A stretch of DNA of 64,000 nt from Pseudomonas putida (GTDB taxonomy: Bacteria > Pseudomonadota > Gammaproteobacteria > Pseudomonadales > Pseudomonadaceae). A program made the position numbers and the translations under genes. Positions within the stretch are counted from its first letter, which is position 1. Each line of letters opens with the position of its first letter. Below the pieces are notes generated by a model. That model ran no database searches and was not told the origin of the DNA. It saw only the letters and a list, made by a program, of their open reading frames with translations. Shown here in pieces: positions 34,812-44,172 of this stretch. Where the stretch lies: the NCBI RefSeq assembly GCF_025905425.1, contig NZ_CP109603.1:1648001-1712000 (forward strand), read 5' to 3'.

Positions 34812-36305
34812 ATGGAGAGTCTCGATTATTGGCAAACGCGCGCTGCAGGCCTGCGTTTGCTCGACAAGGCCCTGATCGGCAGCCAGCAGGTGAGTGCCGG
34901 TACCGGCGCCACGTTCGCTGCAATCAACCCGGCCACCCAGCAGGTACTGGCGCAGGTCGCCGCCTGTGGTCAGGCCGAAGTCGACCTGGCGGTGGCCACC
35001 GCACGGCGTGCCTTCGACCAAGGCCCCTGGGCCCGGATGGCCCCGGTAGAGCGCAAGAAGGTGCTGCTGCGCCTGGCCGAACTGATCATGGCCAACCGCG
35101 AAGAGCTCGCGCTGCTGGACTCGCTGAACATGGGCAAGCCGGTCATGGATGCCTACACCATCGATGTGCCGGGTTCTGCACATGTCTTCGCCTGGTACGG
35201 CGAGGCGCTGGACAAACTGTACGACCAGGTTGCACCGACGGCGCCCAACGCACTCGCTACGATCACCCGCGAAGCGCTGGGCGTGGTCGCCGCCGTGGTG
35301 CCGTGGAATTTCCCGCTCGACATGGCGGCCTGGAAGCTTGCGCCGGCGCTGGCTGCCGGCAACAGCGTGGTGCTCAAACCCGCCGAGCAATCGCCATTCT
35401 CGGCGCTGCGCCTGGGGCAACTGGCGCTGGAGGCCGGCTTGCCGGAAGGCGTGCTGAATGTGGTGCCGGGCCTGGGCGAAGACGCGGGGCGCGCACTGGG
35501 GCTGCACCCGGACGTCGACTGCCTGGTGTTCACAGGTTCTACCCAGGTGGGTAAATACTTCATGCAGTACTCGGCGCAGTCGAACCTCAAGCAGGTCTGG
35601 CTGGAGTGCGGCGGCAAGAGCCCGAACCTGGTGTTCGAAAACTGCCAGGACCTGGACCTTGCGGCAGAAAAAGCGGCGTTCGGCATTTTCTTCAACCAGG
35701 GTGAGGTGTGTTCGGCGAATTCGCGCCTGTATGTGCAACGCTCGATCCACGATGAGTTCATCGAACGCCTGCAAGCCAAGGCCCGCCAGTGGATGCCAGG
35801 CAACCCGCTGGACCCGGCGAGCCGCGCGGGCGCCATCGTCGATGCCGAGCAGATCGGTCGCATCAAGGCCGCCATCGACCGTGCGCACGCAGAGGGCGCC
35901 CGTTTGGTGTGCGGTGGCCGGCGCATCACCATCGATGGCTCGGACAATTACATCGAGCCGAGCATTTTTGCCGGGGTCGATGGCAGCATGAGCCTGGCCC
36001 GGGAGGAAGTGTTCGGGCCGGTGTTGGCGGTCAGCGCGTTCGACAGCGAGGAGCAGGCGGTGCGCCTGGCCAACGACAGTGTCTACGGTTTGGCCGCGTC
36101 GGTGTGGAGCGATGATTTCAACCAGGTTCATCGCGTTGCGCGGGCGTTGAAAGCGGGGACTGTTTCGGTCAACACCGTGGATGCGCTGGATGTCACCGTG
36201 CCGTTCGGTGGCGGTAAGCAGTCCGGGTTTGGACGCGACTTGTCGCTGCATTCGTTCGACAAGTACTCACAGCTCAAGACCACCTGGTATCAGCTGCGCG
36301 CTTGA
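34812..36305 (+). CDS. Aldehyde dehydrogenase, KauB/PuuC-like
   Basis: 497 residues from the ATG at 34812 (AGGGA about 7 nt upstream; the ATG at 34806 is too close). The ALDH active site is complete: N166 (PWNFP), E265 (LECGGKSPN) and nucleophile C300 (FNQGEVC). It resembles the 4-guanidinobutyraldehyde / gamma-Glu-aminobutyraldehyde dehydrogenases of polyamine catabolism, and should oxidise the aldehyde made by the preceding aminotransferase. Confidence 0.9.
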   Translation: MESLDYWQTRAAGLRLLDKALIGSQQVSAGTGATFAAINPATQQVLAQVAACGQAEVDLAVATARRAFDQGPWARMAPVERKKVLLRLAELIMANREELALLDSLNMGKPVMDAYTIDVPGSAHVFAWYGEALDKLYDQVAPTAPNALATITREALGVVAAVVPWNFPLDMAAWKLAPALAAGNSVVLKPAEQSPFSALRLGQLALEAGLPEGVLNVVPGLGEDAGRALGLHPDVDCLVFTGSTQVGKYFMQYSAQSNLKQVWLECGGKSPNLVFENCQDLDLAAEKAAFGIFFNQGEVCSANSRLYVQRSIHDEFIERLQAKARQWMPGNPLDPASRAGAIVDAEQIGRIKAAIDRAHAEGARLVCGGRRITIDGSDNYIEPSIFAGVDGSMSLAREEVFGPVLAVSAFDSEEQAVRLANDSVYGLAASVWSDDFNQVHRVARALKAGTVSVNTVDALDVTVPFGGGKQSGFGRDLSLHSFDKYSQLKTTWYQLRA

Positions 36306-36344
36306 AAAAGCGGATGCTGCGTACTCTGGTCATGCGCGATTGTG

Positions 36345-36382
36345 GTAGGAGCAGCCTTGCGCTGCCAAGAGGCTGCTCCTAC
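36345..36382. terminator. Hairpin between convergent genes
   Basis: GTAGGAGCAGCCT at 36345-36357 pairs perfectly with AGGCTGCTCCTAC at 36370-36382. It separates the dehydrogenase (stop 36305) and the TonB receptor (stop 36407), a likely bidirectional terminator with a REP-like core. Confidence 0.7.
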
Positions 36383-36406
36383 CCGGGGCGCGCCATTCGC
36401 TGCGGG

Positions 36407-38650
36407 TCAGAAATCCACGGTAGCCGACAGCTCATACGTACGCGGCGCACCCAGCCCAAGGCTGGCGGTCAACGGCACACCCCAGTAATTCTTGTCGGTC
36501 AGGTTGGAGACATTCGCGCGCAAAGTTACCGGCCGGTTGGCGACTTGCGTGGCGAAGCGGGCGCCGATGTCGAAAATGGTGTAGCCGGGAATCGACAGGC
36601 TGTTGTCCTCATTGATGTACTGCCTGGACAGCGAGGTGGCATTGCCGGTCAATGTCAGCCCGTCCAGCCCAGGGGTATCCCATTCCACCCCCAGCTTGCC
36701 CTGCAGCTTGGGGTAGGCGGTCGCGGTCTTGCCTTTATAGAGGGCGTCTTCAGTCTTGGTCACTTTGGGGTCGACATACGCGATGCCGCCCATCAGGCGT
36801 ACATCCGCCAAGGGCGCACCGAAGAAGCTCCATTCGACACCGCGGTTACGCTGCTCGCCGCCGAACGAAAAGATTTCGGTGGTCGGGTCGGTGTAACTGC
36901 TCGGACGTTTGATTTCGTACAACGCCAAGGTATGGCTAAAGCTGCCCAGGTCCAGCTTCAGGCCGACTTCCTTCTGCTTGGACTTGTAGGGCGCAAACAC
37001 GTCACCGGCATTGGCTGCGGTCATCGGTGCGGTGGCGCCTTGGCTCAGGCCTTCGATGTAGTTGGCGTACAGCGACAGCTCGTCGGTGAGTTTGAACAGG
37101 ATAGCGCCTGCCGGGGTGGTGGCATGGGTGTCGTAGTTGGGTTTGTTACGCGCGCCCGTGTCCACGTCGAAGGTGTTGGTGACCACTTCCTGGCGACGCA
37201 CGCCAAGGGTCAGTTGCAGGCGCTCGTCCAGGATCGACATCGTGTCGGCGATGCCGTAGCTCTTCAGGTCGTTTTCGCTGTGCATGATCAGCGGCCAGGC
37301 TTGTGGCGCTTTCGGGCCCCACACTGGGTGGTACAGGTTGGTGGTCCAGGGCGTACCCGCCGAGCGGCGGCCAAAGTCCTTCTTCTCGTCGCTGTACTGG
37401 GTCGCGTTGAGCGACCATTGGTGGTTGATGGCGAAGGTGTCGAAATGGCCGCGCAGGCCCACCTCGGCGGAGGTCTTGTGGATCTCCATCTGCAATTGGC
37501 CCATGCCGGTGGTGAAGTCGCCGGCGTTGTTGGTCACCGTGGCGATCATCGCGCCGCTGTACTGGTAGTCGGTCTTGCTGGTGCCGACGGCGCCATAGGC
37601 CAGCAACTGGTCGTTCAGTTCGTACTCACCCCGCAGGATCACGCCCTTGTCCTTGGTCTCGACGAAGGCCCAGTCCGGGTTGAGCAGGGTGTCGGATTTA
37701 GGCGGTTTGGGCACCGCCACGCCGCTGGCCAGGCCCAGGCCACGGTTTTGGCCACGGATGTGGTCATCGGTGTCGAACAGGTCGACCGACAGCCGCGCGC
37801 GCTCGCCACGCCAGTCCAGCGCCAGGGACGACAGCACGTTACGCTGGGCCTGGTGTTCGGTGGCGGTATCGCCATCACGGTACATGCCGTTGAAACGCAC
37901 GCCGAACTGGTTGTCTTCACCAAAGCGCCGGCCCACGTCCACATGCCCGCCGAACTGTGCATCGGACGCGTAGGTGGCGGTCACCCGGGTCAGTGGCGTG
38001 TCACCCGCACGTTTAGGGATCAAGTTGACGACACCCCCCACCGAACCGCCTGGCGGCATCCCATTGAGCAGGGCGGATGGGCCCTTGAGCACTTCGATGC
38101 GCTCGTACATCTCGGGGGAAGCGCGGTAGAAGGGCGCCATGCCATACAGGCCATCGACGGTCATGTCGCTGATGCTGGAGGCAAAGCCGCGAATGGAGTA
38201 GTTCTCGCTGAAGGTGCCGGACAAGCCGTTGCTGAACACGGACGGGTCGGTGGCGGCGATGACGTCGGTGATGTCTTTGGCTTGCAAGTCCTGGATGTAG
38301 GTGTCGGTGTAGCTGATGGTGCTGAAGGGGGTTTCCATGAAGTCCTTGTTGCCCAGCAGCCCGACGCGGCCACCGGTGGCGACCTGGCCACCGGCGTACA
38401 CCGGCGGCAGTGCTTCGGTGGCAAGGCCCTGGGCGTCGATCAGGGTCGCCGGCAACTCGGGCACAGCAGGCTTTGCGTCTGTACCCTGGCTAGCGGTGGC
38501 AGGTACTTCGGCATGTGCTTGCGTCGGCATCAGTGCTGCGCAGGCGCCGAGAGTCAGGCCCGCCAGTACTGCCTGTGCCAGCGGGGTACGCTGCAGCGAA
38601 GGGTGCGGGCAGGCGGGGGTTGGGTAAAGGTGCAATGGACGGTTGAACAC
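36407..38650 (-). CDS. TonB-dependent siderophore receptor
   Basis: 747 residues if GTG 38650 is the start (TTTGGAG 8 nt upstream); the frame stays open upstream without a better start. Signal peptide ends at AHA (about residue 48). The plug domain (ETPFSTISYTDTYIQDLQAKDITDVI; LKGPSALLNGMPPGGSVGGVVNLI) and a 22-strand-type barrel follow, ending in LSATVDF, the usual terminal aromatic. It imports a ferric siderophore with TonB energy. A Fur-box-like sequence lies 60 bp upstream. It follows the ABC transport operon on the same strand. Confidence 0.9.
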   Translation of the reverse strand: MFNRPLHLYPTPACPHPSLQRTPLAQAVLAGLTLGACAALMPTQAHAEVPATASQGTDAKPAVPELPATLIDAQGLATEALPPVYAGGQVATGGRVGLLGNKDFMETPFSTISYTDTYIQDLQAKDITDVIAATDPSVFSNGLSGTFSENYSIRGFASSISDMTVDGLYGMAPFYRASPEMYERIEVLKGPSALLNGMPPGGSVGGVVNLIPKRAGDTPLTRVTATYASDAQFGGHVDVGRRFGEDNQFGVRFNGMYRDGDTATEHQAQRNVLSSLALDWRGERARLSVDLFDTDDHIRGQNRGLGLASGVAVPKPPKSDTLLNPDWAFVETKDKGVILRGEYELNDQLLAYGAVGTSKTDYQYSGAMIATVTNNAGDFTTGMGQLQMEIHKTSAEVGLRGHFDTFAINHQWSLNATQYSDEKKDFGRRSAGTPWTTNLYHPVWGPKAPQAWPLIMHSENDLKSYGIADTMSILDERLQLTLGVRRQEVVTNTFDVDTGARNKPNYDTHATTPAGAILFKLTDELSLYANYIEGLSQGATAPMTAANAGDVFAPYKSKQKEVGLKLDLGSFSHTLALYEIKRPSSYTDPTTEIFSFGGEQRNRGVEWSFFGAPLADVRLMGGIAYVDPKVTKTEDALYKGKTATAYPKLQGKLGVEWDTPGLDGLTLTGNATSLSRQYINEDNSLSIPGYTIFDIGARFATQVANRPVTLRANVSNLTDKNYWGVPLTASLGLGAPRTYELSATVDF

Positions 38651-38713
38651 GCGAATGGCTCCAAAGAGTTGGTGGCAGTGGGTCTTTTTGGTATTGCAGG
38701 TAAAAGAAGTAAG

Positions 38714-38732
38714 GCGAATGAGAATCACCTGT
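38714..38732 (-). promoter_or_regulatory. Fur box upstream of the siderophore receptor
   Basis: GCGAATGAGAATCACCTGT matches about 12 of 19 positions of the Fur consensus, including the core AATGAGAATCA. It lies between the binding-protein stop (38768) and the receptor start (38650), so the receptor has its own iron-repressed promoter. Confidence 0.7.
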
Positions 38733-38767
38733 TGTCGCGCTTTTTGGCGTCCATGCCGGTTGATGCC

Positions 38768-39757
38768 TTAGTGCTGATAGCCCTTGATGATGTCGTCGGC
38801 GATCAACGCCAATGAAGTAGGGCTGGCGGCGGTGACGTACCAGGCCTCGGGGTCGACGAACACCACGCGGCCGTTTTTCCAGGCATTGGTCTGGCGCAGC
38901 AGGGGGTTGCCGAGGCTTTCTGCCGTCATCAGCGGGCGTTGTTCCATCACCGCCGTGCGGTCCACCACGTAGAGGATGTCGGGGTTGGACTGCTGGATGA
39001 ACTCGCTGGAAATCGGCTGGCCATGCAGGCCGGTATCCATGCTCGCGCTGGCCGGTTTGACACCCAGGTCGTTGAAGATGAAGCCGTAGCGGGACTGCAC
39101 GCCGAAGGCGCTGAAGGCGCCATTGTTGTGCAGCACCACCAGTGCCCGTTCGGGGCGGTCGCGGGTAACGGTGCGAGCCTGCTCGAGCTTGGCGTCCAGC
39201 TCGGCGGCTTTCTGCCGGGCCAGGGCCTGCTTGCCAAAGACTTCTCCAAGGGTGACCAGGTGCTGCTTGACCACATCGACATGCCCGGCTTCGCTGTCGC
39301 GGTAGTCCACATCGAAGTGCAGGGTCGGCGCCATTTCGCTCAACTCGTCATAGTGGCTGGCCTGCAGCGAGGTGATCAGAATCAGGTCAGGCCGCGCGGC
39401 ATGCACCCGCTCCAGGTTGGGCTGCACGATCGAGCCGACATCCGCAGTCTGTGCGGCGTCCTTGTAGCGCGCCAGAAAATGCGGCACGAAGTCCTTGGGC
39501 ATGCCCGCCACCGCAACGCCCAGCTGGTCGAGGAAGTCGACTTCGTTCATGTCCAGGGCTACCGCACGCTGCGGGGGCTGCGTGATCACAGTGCTGCCCA
39601 GCTGGTGCTGCACCGTGACCGACGCGAAGCCCACACGCGGCGCCGGTTTTGCCGTTACCGGCTGAGTGGCCGAGGGGTCGTTGCAGCCGTGCAGGGCAAA
39701 GGTGGCGCTGATAACCAGCGCCAACGGCCAACCAATTGCGGGGTGCTTGCGGTTCAT
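38768..39757 (-). CDS. Siderophore ABC transporter substrate-binding lipoprotein, FatB-like
   Basis: 329 residues from ATG 39757. The lipobox is ATFALHGC (Cys27), so the protein is probably lipid anchored. The class III binding fold (VALDMNEVDFLDQLGVAVAGMPKD, NLERVHAARPDLILITSL) is close to FatB/YclQ/petrobactin-type proteins. Its start overlaps the ATPase stop by 4 nt (39754-39757). It is last of the six-gene operon and delivers ferric siderophore to the two permeases. Confidence 0.87.
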   Translation of the reverse strand: MNRKHPAIGWPLALVISATFALHGCNDPSATQPVTAKPAPRVGFASVTVQHQLGSTVITQPPQRAVALDMNEVDFLDQLGVAVAGMPKDFVPHFLARYKDAAQTADVGSIVQPNLERVHAARPDLILITSLQASHYDELSEMAPTLHFDVDYRDSEAGHVDVVKQHLVTLGEVFGKQALARQKAAELDAKLEQARTVTRDRPERALVVLHNNGAFSAFGVQSRYGFIFNDLGVKPASASMDTGLHGQPISSEFIQQSNPDILYVVDRTAVMEQRPLMTAESLGNPLLRQTNAWKNGRVVFVDPEAWYVTAASPTSLALIADDIIKGYQH

Positions 39758-40530
39758 TTCGGGTCTCTCGACGGGTTGAAGTAATTGCACAAACGGCGGC
39801 CCGCGCTGTGGCTGATTTCGACCTCCAGCCCGTACAGCGCGTGCAGCCGTTGCTCGGTCACGACCTCGTCCACGCTGCCGGCGCAATGGACCTGGCCGCC
39901 TTTCATGGCGACGATGAAGTCGGAGTAGGTGGCGGCGAAGTTGATGTCGTGTACCACCAGAATCACGGTGCGCCCGAACTCGTCGCAAAGCCGACGCAAC
40001 GCGCGCATGATCTGTACCGCATGGCGCATGTCGAGGTTGTTCAGTGGCTCGTCGAGCAGCAGGTAGTCGGTCTGCTGGGCAATGGTCATGGCCAGAAACG
40101 CCATCTGCCGCTGACCGCCGCTGAGCTCGTCGAGGTAGGCGTGGCGCAGGGGTTCCAGGGCCAAAAAACCGATGGCCTCGTCGATTGCCCGCTGGTCGTC
40201 GCGGGTGAGGGCGCCGCGGCTATACGGGAAACGGCCGAACGCGACCAGTTCAGCGACGGTCAGGCGCAGGTTGAAGTCGGTGGACTGGCGCAGGGTCGCA
40301 ACGCGCCGGGCGTAGTCGCCGATGGCAATGTCGGCGATGCTGCGCCCCTCCAGGCGGATATCGCCGTGGCCAGGTTCCAGCAGCCGCGCGATCATCATCA
40401 ACAGCGTGGTCTTGCCGGCGCCATTGGGGCCGATCAGCGACGTCAGCCGCTGGGTTGGGAAATGCGCGCTCACCCCGGACAATACCGGCTTGGCGCCGTA
40501 ACACTTGTGCAGATCGTGGACAGTGATCAT
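39754..40530 (-). CDS. Siderophore ABC transporter ATPase (FepC/YclP-like)
   Basis: 258 residues from ATG 40530, which overlaps the permease stop. Walker A GPNGAGKTTLL, ABC signature LSGGQRQMAFLAMT and Walker B YLLLDEPLNNLD with the H-loop (VVHDINF) are intact. It powers import through the two permeases. Confidence 0.93.
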   Translation of the reverse strand: MITVHDLHKCYGAKPVLSGVSAHFPTQRLTSLIGPNGAGKTTLLMMIARLLEPGHGDIRLEGRSIADIAIGDYARRVATLRQSTDFNLRLTVAELVAFGRFPYSRGALTRDDQRAIDEAIGFLALEPLRHAYLDELSGGQRQMAFLAMTIAQQTDYLLLDEPLNNLDMRHAVQIMRALRRLCDEFGRTVILVVHDINFAATYSDFIVAMKGGQVHCAGSVDEVVTEQRLHALYGLEVEISHSAGRRLCNYFNPSRDPK

Positions 40531-41468
40531 GAGGCACCTCGGGTACGCACCATCAAGGCGAGGAAATAGGTGCCACACACCAGATTCACCAGGATGCCGA
40601 CGGTGGTCTTGTAGTTGAAGACATGCTCGACCAACAACTGGGCGGCAATGAACACGGCAATGGCCACCGCGCTGCCCAGCGCCAGGGTGACCCGGTGCCG
40701 GAACGTGCCGGCCAGTGCGTAAGTGATGTTGGCGACGAACACGCCCATGAAGGCCGTGGGGCCTAGCAGGCTGGTCGACACTGCGACCAGGGCCGCGATC
40801 AGCGCCAGTTGCAGGCGTACCTGGCGTTGATAGTCCACGCCCAGGGAAATCGCCTGGTCGCGCCCCAGCGACAGCACATCGAGCAAGGGCAGGGTGCGGG
40901 CCAGCACTGCACACACCAGCGCGACCACGACCGCTGAGTACAGCAATACCCGAGGTTGCGGTCGGTTGAACGACGCCTGGGTGAAGCCTTGCAGCATCGA
41001 GAACTCGCCAGGGCTGACCTTGAGCTGCACGAACTGGGTGACCGTCGCCATGACCATGGTCAGCACCAGCCCGACCAGCAACAGGAAGTAAACGTTGCTT
41101 CTGCCGTCGCGAAACAGCCAGCGATGCAGTGCCCACGAGTAGCCAAGCATCACCAGCACCGCGAGCATAAAATGGCCATCGGTGCCCAGCACAACCAAAC
41201 CCTGCACCCCCATGTACAGCACCAGCAGCGCGTGCAGCAGCAGGTAGACCGCTTCATAGCCCATCACCGCCGGTGTCAGGATGCGGTTGCCCGAGAGGGT
41301 CTGGAAGGCGATGGCGGAGCAGGCCACGCACACACCGCCGATGACCATGGCGGCCAGGCGGGCGAGGCGCTTGGGGATCACGTAGGCGAAATCCAGCCCC
41401 GCGTTGGCGAACACGAACAGCACGGCCAATGCGACCACGGCTAGCCAGACCGCGTGGCGGCGCATCAT
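40527..41468 (-). CDS. FecCD-family siderophore permease 2
   Basis: 313 residues from the ATG at 41468 (GGAGG 6 nt upstream; the next codon is also ATG). About nine to ten membrane helices of the BtuC/FecCD fold (RILTPAVMGYEAVYLL; GPTAFMGVFVANI). It pairs with the next gene, as FatC/FatD do, and overlaps its neighbours by 4 nt on both sides. Confidence 0.9.
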   Translation of the reverse strand: MMRRHAVWLAVVALAVLFVFANAGLDFAYVIPKRLARLAAMVIGGVCVACSAIAFQTLSGNRILTPAVMGYEAVYLLLHALLVLYMGVQGLVVLGTDGHFMLAVLVMLGYSWALHRWLFRDGRSNVYFLLLVGLVLTMVMATVTQFVQLKVSPGEFSMLQGFTQASFNRPQPRVLLYSAVVVALVCAVLARTLPLLDVLSLGRDQAISLGVDYQRQVRLQLALIAALVAVSTSLLGPTAFMGVFVANITYALAGTFRHRVTLALGSAVAIAVFIAAQLLVEHVFNYKTTVGILVNLVCGTYFLALMVRTRGAS

Positions 41469-42406
41469 CGCTGCCTCCAGATGATCAAACCGAGGAAGAT
41501 GAGGCCGCCGAGGCCGCCTGCGGTCAAGCCGATGGGCACTTCGAAGGGGTAGATGAGCAGCCGCCCGATGATGTCGCACACCAGCAAAAGCGCGGCGCCA
41601 CCCAATGCCACGAGCGGCAGGGTACGGCGCAGGTTGTCGCCATGGCGCAGTGCAACCAGGTTGGGGATCACCAACCCGATAAAGGGGATGGCACCGACGG
41701 TGATGACGCTGACAGATACCGTGACCGCAACCAGCAGCAAGCCCAGGGCCACATTGGCGGTGTAGTTCAGGCCCAGGCTGGTGGCCATGCCTTCGCCCAT
41801 GCCGACCACGGTAAAACGGTGCGCATACAGGTAGGTGACTGCGATGATCGGCAGGATCACAAAGATGATTTCGTAACGACCTTGCACCACCTTCGAGAAG
41901 TCACCCAGCAACCAGCCCTGCATGCTCTGCAGCAGGTTGATGCGGTAGGCGTAGAACTCGGCCAAGGCACTCAGTACGCCGCCATACATCAGGCCGATGA
42001 CCGGTACCAGCACCGTGTTCTTGACCCGGATGCGGCGGATGATCGCGACGAACAGCAGGCTTGCCACGAAACAGAAGGCCAGGGCGAAGAGCATTCGCAC
42101 CAGGGGCCCGGCCGCCGGTGCCAACCCCAGCGACAGCAGGATGCCAAGCCGGGCCGCATCCAGCCCGCCGGACGTGCTGGGCTCGACAAACCGGTTGCGT
42201 ACGATCTGTTGCAGGATCACCCCGCACACCGCCAGGCCGATGCCGATCAGGACCAACGCCGCCAGGCGCGGCAGGCGGCTGGCAGTCAGGGTCAGCCAGG
42301 TATCGCCAGAGGGCTCGAACAGCGTGGTCCACGCCAGTTCACGGGCGCCCACCATCAACGAGGCAGCGCACAACAAGGCAAACCGCACAAGCCAGGACAC
42401 GCGCAT
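41465..42406 (-). CDS. FecCD-family siderophore permease 1
   Basis: 313 residues with multiple helices and the FecCD signatures RLPRLAALVLIGIGLAVCGVILQQIVRN and GAIPFIGLVIPNLV. The ATG at 42406 shares one base with the stop of the upstream exporter-fold gene (TGATG). With 40527-41468 it forms the membrane channel of the FatBCD-like importer. Confidence 0.9.
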   Translation of the reverse strand: MRVSWLVRFALLCAASLMVGARELAWTTLFEPSGDTWLTLTASRLPRLAALVLIGIGLAVCGVILQQIVRNRFVEPSTSGGLDAARLGILLSLGLAPAAGPLVRMLFALAFCFVASLLFVAIIRRIRVKNTVLVPVIGLMYGGVLSALAEFYAYRINLLQSMQGWLLGDFSKVVQGRYEIIFVILPIIAVTYLYAHRFTVVGMGEGMATSLGLNYTANVALGLLLVAVTVSVSVITVGAIPFIGLVIPNLVALRHGDNLRRTLPLVALGGAALLLVCDIIGRLLIYPFEVPIGLTAGGLGGLIFLGLIIWRQR

Positions 42407-44172
42407 CAGCCGCGCTCCTCCTTCGCTGTTGCAGCGATGCGCCAGCCGCTCGCGGCATGGCGTTGCTCAAGGAACCTTGCGTAGCGACTGCTGACAACCC
42501 GCAATGCCGCAGGCGAACCTTGCTCGACCACCAGGCCGTCTTCGAGCACCACGATCTGGTCGGCCATGGCTACGGTGCTGAGCTGGTGGGCGATGACCAC
42601 CAGCGTGCAGTGCCCACGCAGGCTGTTCAGGGTTTCGGCGATCACCGCCTGGTTCTGTGCATCGAGTGCGGCGGTCGCCTCGTCCACCAGCAGGATGGGC
42701 GCCTGCTTGATCAGCGCTCGGGCAATGGTGATGCGCTGGCGCTCGCCGCCAGACAGCCGGGCACCGCCTTCACCGACCTCGGTTTCCAGGCCGTGCGGCA
42801 GGCGCGCGATGATTTCGCTCACGCCGGCCAGGCGGGCGGCTTGCAGGAGCTCGGCGTCGCTGGCGTCGGGTTTGCCAATGCGGATGTTGTCGGCGATGCT
42901 GCCCTGGAACAGCCAGGTGTCCTGCAGCACCTGGCTGACGTTGCCGGTCAAGGTGGCGCTGCTCATCTGCCGCACGTCCACACCGCCCATCCGCACGCTG
43001 CCCTGGCTGGCATCGAAGAACCGCGCGATCAGGCGCAGCAATGATGTCTTGCCGGAGCCCGAGGCACCGACGATGGCCGTCATACTGCCCGCCGCGAACT
43101 GCAGGTTCACCTCGCGCAGCACATCGGGCCCGTTGGCCGTGTAGCGCAGGCTGACAGCGTGCAACGCGATCGAGGCATCGGCTGGCTGCAGGGGCGCATG
43201 CGGTTCCGGTAGCGGGGCAGCGGCCAGGATCTGCTCCACTTCCTTGAGCTGACCGTGGGCGCCACGCAAAATCTCGACATGGCTGGCGACGTCCAGTAAC
43301 GGGTCGATGAAGCGGCAGGCCAACGCCAACGCGACGACTGCTGCGATGGCCTCCTGTGGCGCCAGCGGCGTGCCGAGATGACGGCTCAACCCCATGCCCG
43401 CCACCACCAGCAACAGGGCGAACGCGGCCTGTACGGCCCAGCTGTTGAGCAGTGCCGACAAGGACGAGCGGATGATCAGGCCGATGCCGCTGTTGCGCTG
43501 CCGTTCAAGGCTCTGGTCGAGCAGGCGGGTGCCGCCGCCGTGGCCATTGAAGGCTCGCAGCACCGATTGGGCGCGGGCAAACTCAACCATGCGCTGGCTG
43601 GATTCGGCGAAGTGGCGCGTAAACGCCTCGTCGGCCCGCCGCCCCAGGCGTGCGCTGAGCAGCATCACGGCGACCAGAAAGGGCAGCGTCAACAGTGCGA
43701 CCAGGCCCATCGGAGTGTGCAGGGCAAACAGCCCAAGCACGATCACCAGCGGGGTTACGGCCCCGCTGACAAGCGGGGTGAATACGTGCGCCGGCAACTG
43801 CGCCACGGCCATCATGCCCTGGGTGATGACGTGCCCCAGCCGGGCAGTGTTGCCGGGGGTAAACCAGCTCAGGGGCAGTTGTGCAACATGCTCCCCTATG
43901 TGTTGGCGGGCACCCTGCAAGACGGCGACGGCGACCGCCACACCCGCCTGTTCGACGTGGCGCCGCCACGCCCAGCACACGGCCATGCCCACCACCAGCG
44001 CGGCGAGCCAACCTGACGCCCTGCGCACATCGCCGGCCAGCAGGTGCAGCATGACCGGCGCAAGGGTGGTGATGGTCAGGCCACTGAGCACCCCATACAC
44101 AAGCGTCATCAGGGTGTAGCGACGAAACACCGGGGCGCTGTCGCCCAACAGTCGAATAAAAGTCTTCAGCAT
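42406..44172 (-). CDS. ABC half-transporter, YbtQ/IrtB-like (siderophore-linked)
   Basis: 588 residues from ATG 44172, overlapping the previous gene by 7 nt. A six-helix type 1 exporter-fold membrane domain (about 1-300) is followed by a nucleotide-binding domain: Walker A GASGSGKTSLL, signature LSGGERQRITIAR, Walker B LLVDEATAALD. Pairs like this next to siderophore genes include YbtPQ and IrtAB, which import ferric siderophore despite the exporter fold. It might instead export a substrate; context is only suggestive. Confidence 0.82.
   Translation of the reverse strand: MLKTFIRLLGDSAPVFRRYTLMTLVYGVLSGLTITTLAPVMLHLLAGDVRRASGWLAALVVGMAVCWAWRRHVEQAGVAVAVAVLQGARQHIGEHVAQLPLSWFTPGNTARLGHVITQGMMAVAQLPAHVFTPLVSGAVTPLVIVLGLFALHTPMGLVALLTLPFLVAVMLLSARLGRRADEAFTRHFAESSQRMVEFARAQSVLRAFNGHGGGTRLLDQSLERQRNSGIGLIIRSSLSALLNSWAVQAAFALLLVVAGMGLSRHLGTPLAPQEAIAAVVALALACRFIDPLLDVASHVEILRGAHGQLKEVEQILAAAPLPEPHAPLQPADASIALHAVSLRYTANGPDVLREVNLQFAAGSMTAIVGASGSGKTSLLRLIARFFDASQGSVRMGGVDVRQMSSATLTGNVSQVLQDTWLFQGSIADNIRIGKPDASDAELLQAARLAGVSEIIARLPHGLETEVGEGGARLSGGERQRITIARALIKQAPILLVDEATAALDAQNQAVIAETLNSLRGHCTLVVIAHQLSTVAMADQIVVLEDGLVVEQGSPAALRVVSSRYARFLEQRHAASGWRIAATAKEERG

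Noticed and set aside
36302..38815. 837-codon + strand frame over the TonB receptor
   Set aside because: Shadow of the receptor gene; the receptor has a signal peptide, plug, barrel and Fur box on the other strand.
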